Source: Ruminococcus sp. (GTDB lineage: Bacteria; Bacillota; Clostridia; Oscillospirales; Ruminococcaceae). From it: 64,000 nt of DNA. Below are positions 61,391 to 64,000 of the stretch, one piece after another. The stretch lies in NCBI RefSeq assembly GCF_024692365.1, contig NZ_JAILMR010000052.1:1-64000 (forward strand), read 5' to 3'. Position 1 is the stretch's first letter; each line of letters starts with the position of its first letter. Below the pieces are notes generated by a model. The model was given only the letters and a program-made list of their open reading frames with translations, was not told the origin of the DNA and did not search any database. A program made the position numbers and the translations under genes.

Positions 61391-61490
61391 AAGGTACCAA
61401 TGTATACCAGACGATACCAAGCGATACCAAAGTATACCAAATGATACCAAACTATCCGAGCGTATACCAGACGATACGAACCTCTGCCAA
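61391..61490. repeat. 10-bp-phased ATACCA repeat block upstream of the thi riboswitch
   Basis: Ten consecutive 10-bp steps of the form NNATACCAAN with changes; the clearest example of the decamer family. Confidence 0.85.
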
Positions 61491-61497
61491 CACAATC

Positions 61498-61542
61498 ATT
61501 GCCATCCATCAAACAATCAAATATCATTGTTAATACAAATGT
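61498..61542. repeat. Direct repeat, right copy
   Basis: Counterpart of 61305-61348; ends 1 bp before the -35 box of the thi promoter. Confidence 0.8.
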
Positions 61543-61543
61543 G

Positions 61544-61572
61544 TTGACTTTTCCTGCGGATAGAGGTATAAT
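61544..61572 (+). promoter_or_regulatory. Promoter of the thiamine operon
   Basis: -35 TTGACT (61544-61549), 17-bp spacer, consensus -10 TATAAT (61567-61572). Confidence 0.88.
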
Positions 61573-61586
61573 AGTAATATTATATG

Positions 61587-61676
61587 TAAAGGGGAGCTCA
61601 TACCGTTGGGCTGAGAGGGGGCTGAAAGCTCCGACCCTTAGACCTGATGCGGATAATGCCGCCGTAGGAAGTCATA
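61587..61676 (+). promoter_or_regulatory. TPP riboswitch (THI element)
   Basis: Contains the conserved GGGCTGAGAG, GACCCTTAGACCTGAT and GGATAATGCCGCCGTAGGAA segments in order, with closing arms GGAGC/GCTCC. It senses thiamine pyrophosphate and precedes a terminator at 61689-61723. Confidence 0.96.
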
Positions 61677-61688
61677 AAGCGATTTTTT

Positions 61689-61723
61689 ACAGGAGGTATC
61701 AGAACAGGTACCTCCTGTTTTTT
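61689..61723 (+). terminator. Riboswitch expression-platform terminator
   Basis: ACAGGAGGTA/TACCTCCTGT 10-bp stem, 10-nt loop, then TTTTT. When TPP is bound this stem should form and stop transcription before thiM. Confidence 0.9.
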
Positions 61724-61764
61724 GTGCTTCATTTATCCGCTGTAGAAAATTGGGAGGTATCACT

Positions 61765-62586
61765 ATGCTTGGGACTATGCTGGAAAATGTCAGAAAAAAT
61801 TGTCCGCTGATACACAACATCACAAACTACGTCACAGTCAACGACTGCGCAAATATCATACTCGCCTGCGGTGCATCACCAATAATGGCTGATGACGAGG
61901 GCGAAGCTGCCGAGATAACCGCTATCTGCGGCGGACTGAATATCAATATCGGTACGCTGAACCACAACACCATACCCTCGATGTTCCTAGCAGGCAAAAA
62001 GGCAAATGAACTGGGACACCCTGTTCTCCTTGACCCTGTGGGCGCGGGTGCATCTAAACTCAGGACGGAAACCGCCTGCAAACTGCTGGAGGAAGTAAAA
62101 TTCACCTGCATACGCGGCAACATTTCCGAGATAAAAACTCTCGCTTCGGTAGGCGGTACCACTAAGGGCGTTGATGCTGATGCAGCCGATAAAGTCACCG
62201 AAGATAACCTTGACAGTGTTATCGCTTTCACCAAGGAACTCTCCAAAAAGACAGGCGCTGTCATCGCCATAACAGGCGCTATCGATATCGTTGCCGATGC
62301 CGAGAAAGCTTACATCATACGCAACGGTCACTCGATGATGTCTTCGATAACAGGTACAGGCTGTCAGCTTTCCGCCATGACCACAGCTTTCATCACAGCG
62401 AACCCCTCGCAGCCCCTTGAAGCAGTTGTTGCTGCCGTTTGCGCTATGGGTTATGCGGGCGAAGTTGCTCACGAAAGACTTACCGACAAGGACGGTAACT
62501 CAACTTACAGAAATTACATCATTGACACAATATACAATATGACACCCGAGGATTTGGAGAAAGGAGCTAAATATGAAGTGCGATAA
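61765..62586 (+). CDS. thiM: Hydroxyethylthiazole kinase
   Basis: Phosphorylates 4-methyl-5-(2-hydroxyethyl)thiazole for thiamine salvage. Motifs: PLIHNITNYVTVNDCAN near the start, LLDPVGAGAS, IRGNISEI, and the ATP-site SSITGTGCQLSAMTTAF with its catalytic Cys. I start at the ATG at 61765, 7 bp after GGGAGG. 273 residues is normal. First gene of the TPP-riboswitch operon and overlaps thiE by 14 bp. Confidence 0.96.
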   Translation: MLGTMLENVRKNCPLIHNITNYVTVNDCANIILACGASPIMADDEGEAAEITAICGGLNINIGTLNHNTIPSMFLAGKKANELGHPVLLDPVGAGASKLRTETACKLLEEVKFTCIRGNISEIKTLASVGGTTKGVDADAADKVTEDNLDSVIAFTKELSKKTGAVIAITGAIDIVADAEKAYIIRNGHSMMSSITGTGCQLSAMTTAFITANPSQPLEAVVAAVCAMGYAGEVAHERLTDKDGNSTYRNYIIDTIYNMTPEDLEKGAKYEVR

Positions 62587-63214
62587 GAAAACTATGCTGC
62601 TCTACGCTGTTACAGACAGGGCATGGCTTGGGGATATGACCCTTTATCAGCAGGTAGAATGTGCCCTTAAAGGCGGTGTTACCTGTGTTCAGCTCCGTGA
62701 AAAGGAACTTTCCGATGAGGATTTCCTTGCCGAGGCTATTGAGATAGGCGCACTTTGCAAAAAGTACGGAGTACCTTTCTTTATAAATGACAACGTTGAC
62801 GTAGCAGTAAAGTGCAAGGCAGACGGTATCCATGTGGGACAGGAAGATATGGCTGCCGCAAAAGTCCGCGAGCGCGTGGGCGATGATATGATGATAGGCG
62901 TATCGGTACATACCGTTAGCGAAGCCCTTGAAGCTGTTGCCGCAGGTGCTGACTGTCTCGGTGTAGGGGCAATGTTCTCCACCTCCACAAAAGCAGATGC
63001 AAGTGTACTTCCAAAAGATACCCTGCGTGATATTTGTAATGCGGTGGATATCCCTGTGGTCGCTATCGGTGGTATCGGCAAGGGGAATATCGAAAAACTC
63101 AAAGGCACAGGCGTTGACGGAGTTGCTCTGGTAAGCGCTATATTCTCAGCTGAGGATATCGAAAGCGAATGCCGTGAGCTGAGAAAATTATCGGAAGAAA
63201 TGGTACGCGGCTAA
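62573..63214 (+). CDS. thiE: Thiamine phosphate synthase
   Basis: Joins hydroxymethylpyrimidine diphosphate and thiazole phosphate to give thiamine phosphate. Motifs: LYAVTDRAW, VQLREKELSDEDFL, FINDNVDVAVKCKADGIHVGQ, GVSVHTVSEALEA and VAIGGIGKGNIEKL for phosphate binding. GAAAGGAG lies inside thiM. 213 residues, typical. With thiM and thiD it makes a complete salvage branch. Confidence 0.96.
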   Translation: MKCDKKTMLLYAVTDRAWLGDMTLYQQVECALKGGVTCVQLREKELSDEDFLAEAIEIGALCKKYGVPFFINDNVDVAVKCKADGIHVGQEDMAAAKVRERVGDDMMIGVSVHTVSEALEAVAAGADCLGVGAMFSTSTKADASVLPKDTLRDICNAVDIPVVAIGGIGKGNIEKLKGTGVDGVALVSAIFSAEDIESECRELRKLSEEMVRG

Positions 63215-63226
63215 AGGGACGTACTA

Positions 63227-63476
63227 TTTGGTATATAAATTTATACGAAGTGATACAAAAATATACGACCGTATTGTTTGGTATGCTAACTTATACCAAG
63301 TGATACAAAAATTTACGACCAAATTGGTTGGTATACGAACCTATACGATATGATATGAAAGTATTCGACCGTATTCTCTGGTATACCAACTCATACCAAA
63401 CGATACCAAAATATACGACCGTATTATCAGGTATACAAGCTTATACGACGTAATACGAAAGTATACGGCGGCATAT
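63227..63476. repeat. Tandem array of five 50-bp units built of 10-bp subunits
   Basis: Five copies of exactly 50 bp (63227, 63277, 63327, 63377, 63427). Each unit has TGGTAT near its start, then TTATAC/CATAC words 10 bp apart, and usually GACCGTATT near the end. It lies between thiE and thiD and holds no gene. Confidence 0.9.
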
Positions 63477-63516
63477 CGGGGGCACCACTCTATGCCGCGT
63501 TATAAAACAATGCTAG

Positions 63517-63551
63517 AGGTCATACCGCACAGACATTATGTGGTATGACCT
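63517..63551 (+). promoter_or_regulatory. Hairpin in the thiD leader
   Basis: AGGTCATACC and GGTATGACCT arms (10 bp, extendable by a few pairs) with a 15-nt loop, 23 bp before the thiD ATG. It lacks a T-run, so it is not an ordinary terminator. No separate promoter for thiD was found. Confidence 0.6.
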
Positions 63552-63574
63552 GATATCTGAAAGGAGTTCTGATA

Positions 63575-64000
63575 ATGAAAAAGAAAACAGCATTGACCAT
63601 TGCAGGAAGTGACTGCAGCGGAGGCGCCGGTATTCAGGCTGATCTGAAAACAATGACCATGAACGGTGTATACGCCATGAGCGCAATCACCGCACTTACT
63701 GCCCAGAATACTACAGGCGTAACAGGGATACTCGAATCCACTCCCGAATTTTTACAGCAGCAGATAGATGCTATATTCGAGGACATCTTCCCCGATGCAG
63801 TAAAAGTCGGCATGGTATCAACGGTCAGCCTTATCCGTGTGATCGCGGAAAGACTTGAACACTACAAGGCAAAAAATATCGTAGTCGATCCCGTTATGGT
63901 AGCTACAAGCGGCGCTAAGCTGATCGATGACAGCGCTATCGAAGAGCTGAAAAAGAGCCTTCTTCCCAAAGCCTGCGTCATCACACCCAATATCCCAGAA
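63575..64000 (+). CDS. thiD: Hydroxymethylpyrimidine (phosphate) kinase, N-terminal part, cut by window edge
   Basis: The ATG at 63575 follows AAAGGAG. The reading frame gives MKKKTALTIAGSDCSGGAGI, then QADLKTM and AITALTAQNTTGVTGI, with VKVGMVSTV and VVDPVMVATSG further on, all ThiD motifs (ribokinase-like fold). 142 residues are visible. It phosphorylates HMP and HMP phosphate. It follows thiE on the same strand after a 360-bp gap filled by the 50-bp array and a hairpin. Confidence 0.95.
   Translation, partial: MKKKTALTIAGSDCSGGAGIQADLKTMTMNGVYAMSAITALTAQNTTGVTGILESTPEFLQQQIDAIFEDIFPDAVKVGMVSTVSLIRVIAERLEHYKAKNIVVDPVMVATSGAKLIDDSAIEELKKSLLPKACVITPNIPE

Noticed and set aside
63227..63476. 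CRISPR array (50-bp period)
   Set aside because: The whole 50-bp unit repeats, with no spacer part, and is itself built of 10-bp subrepeats.

Overview
The window looks like a chromosome segment of a low-to-moderate GC Firmicute of the Ruminococcus type (Clostridia, Oscillospiraceae). This is inferred from the hrcA-grpE-dnaK order under a CIRCE operator, strong AGGAGG ribosome sites, TTGACA-N17-TATAAT promoters, the MurT/GatD pair, FeoB with a Cys-rich partner, and a TPP-riboswitch-controlled thiamine salvage operon. No rRNA, tRNA, phage or insertion sequence was seen.

Layout. 1-2477: heat-shock operon hrcA-grpE-dnaK (minus strand; dnaK runs off the left edge). 2575-3560: no convincing protein gene, but four tandem units that each look like a minus-strand small RNA gene with its own promoter and intrinsic terminator. 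3573-5365: an SMI1/KNR4-type membrane protein converging on a small membrane protein. 5337-9622: pyruvate kinase and a Ca2+-type P-ATPase. 9787-13917: Nudix, small protein, murT, gatD, small protein, endonuclease V. 13943-15013: LacI-type repressor. 15387-18217: methyltransferase, ATC-hydrolase-like protein, GNAT, membrane protein. 18368-25735: large secreted proteins with FMN-binding and GLUG-type repeats, one of them frameshifted. 25860-28871: Feo ferrous iron uptake operon. 28921-33129: TetR regulator and a two-subunit ABC transporter. 33188-58024: an eleven-gene minus-strand operon for a thiazoline-type hybrid NRPS/PKS product. 58075-61046: ECF transporter operon. 61305-64000: thiamine operon thiM-thiE-(thiD).

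The central system appears to be metal (most likely iron) acquisition. The biosynthetic operon encodes a fatty acyl-AMP ligase/ACP, one PKS module, three cysteine-type adenylation domains, three heterocyclisation domains, a yersiniabactin-type thiazolinyl reductase, two thioesterases, a phosphopantetheinyl transferase, a PP-loop ATPase and an O-acetylhomoserine sulfhydrylase. A lipid-tailed, three-cysteine, yersiniabactin/equibactin-like metallophore is the reading I prefer. An 18-bp palindrome, AGTTAG-N6-CTAACT, sits at the promoters of the feo operon, the NRPS operon, the ECF operon (two sites), the FMN-binding surface protein and the ATC-hydrolase operon. It ties them into one putative DtxR-like iron regulon: Fe(III) reduction outside the cell, Fe(II) import by FeoB, metallophore synthesis, and ABC/ECF transport.

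A second theme is an unusual repeat family: 10-bp-phased ATACCA/ATACGA decamers, found upstream of the small RNA promoters, upstream of lacI, upstream of the thi riboswitch, inside the P-ATPase coding region, and as a perfect-length 5 x 50 bp tandem array between thiE and thiD.
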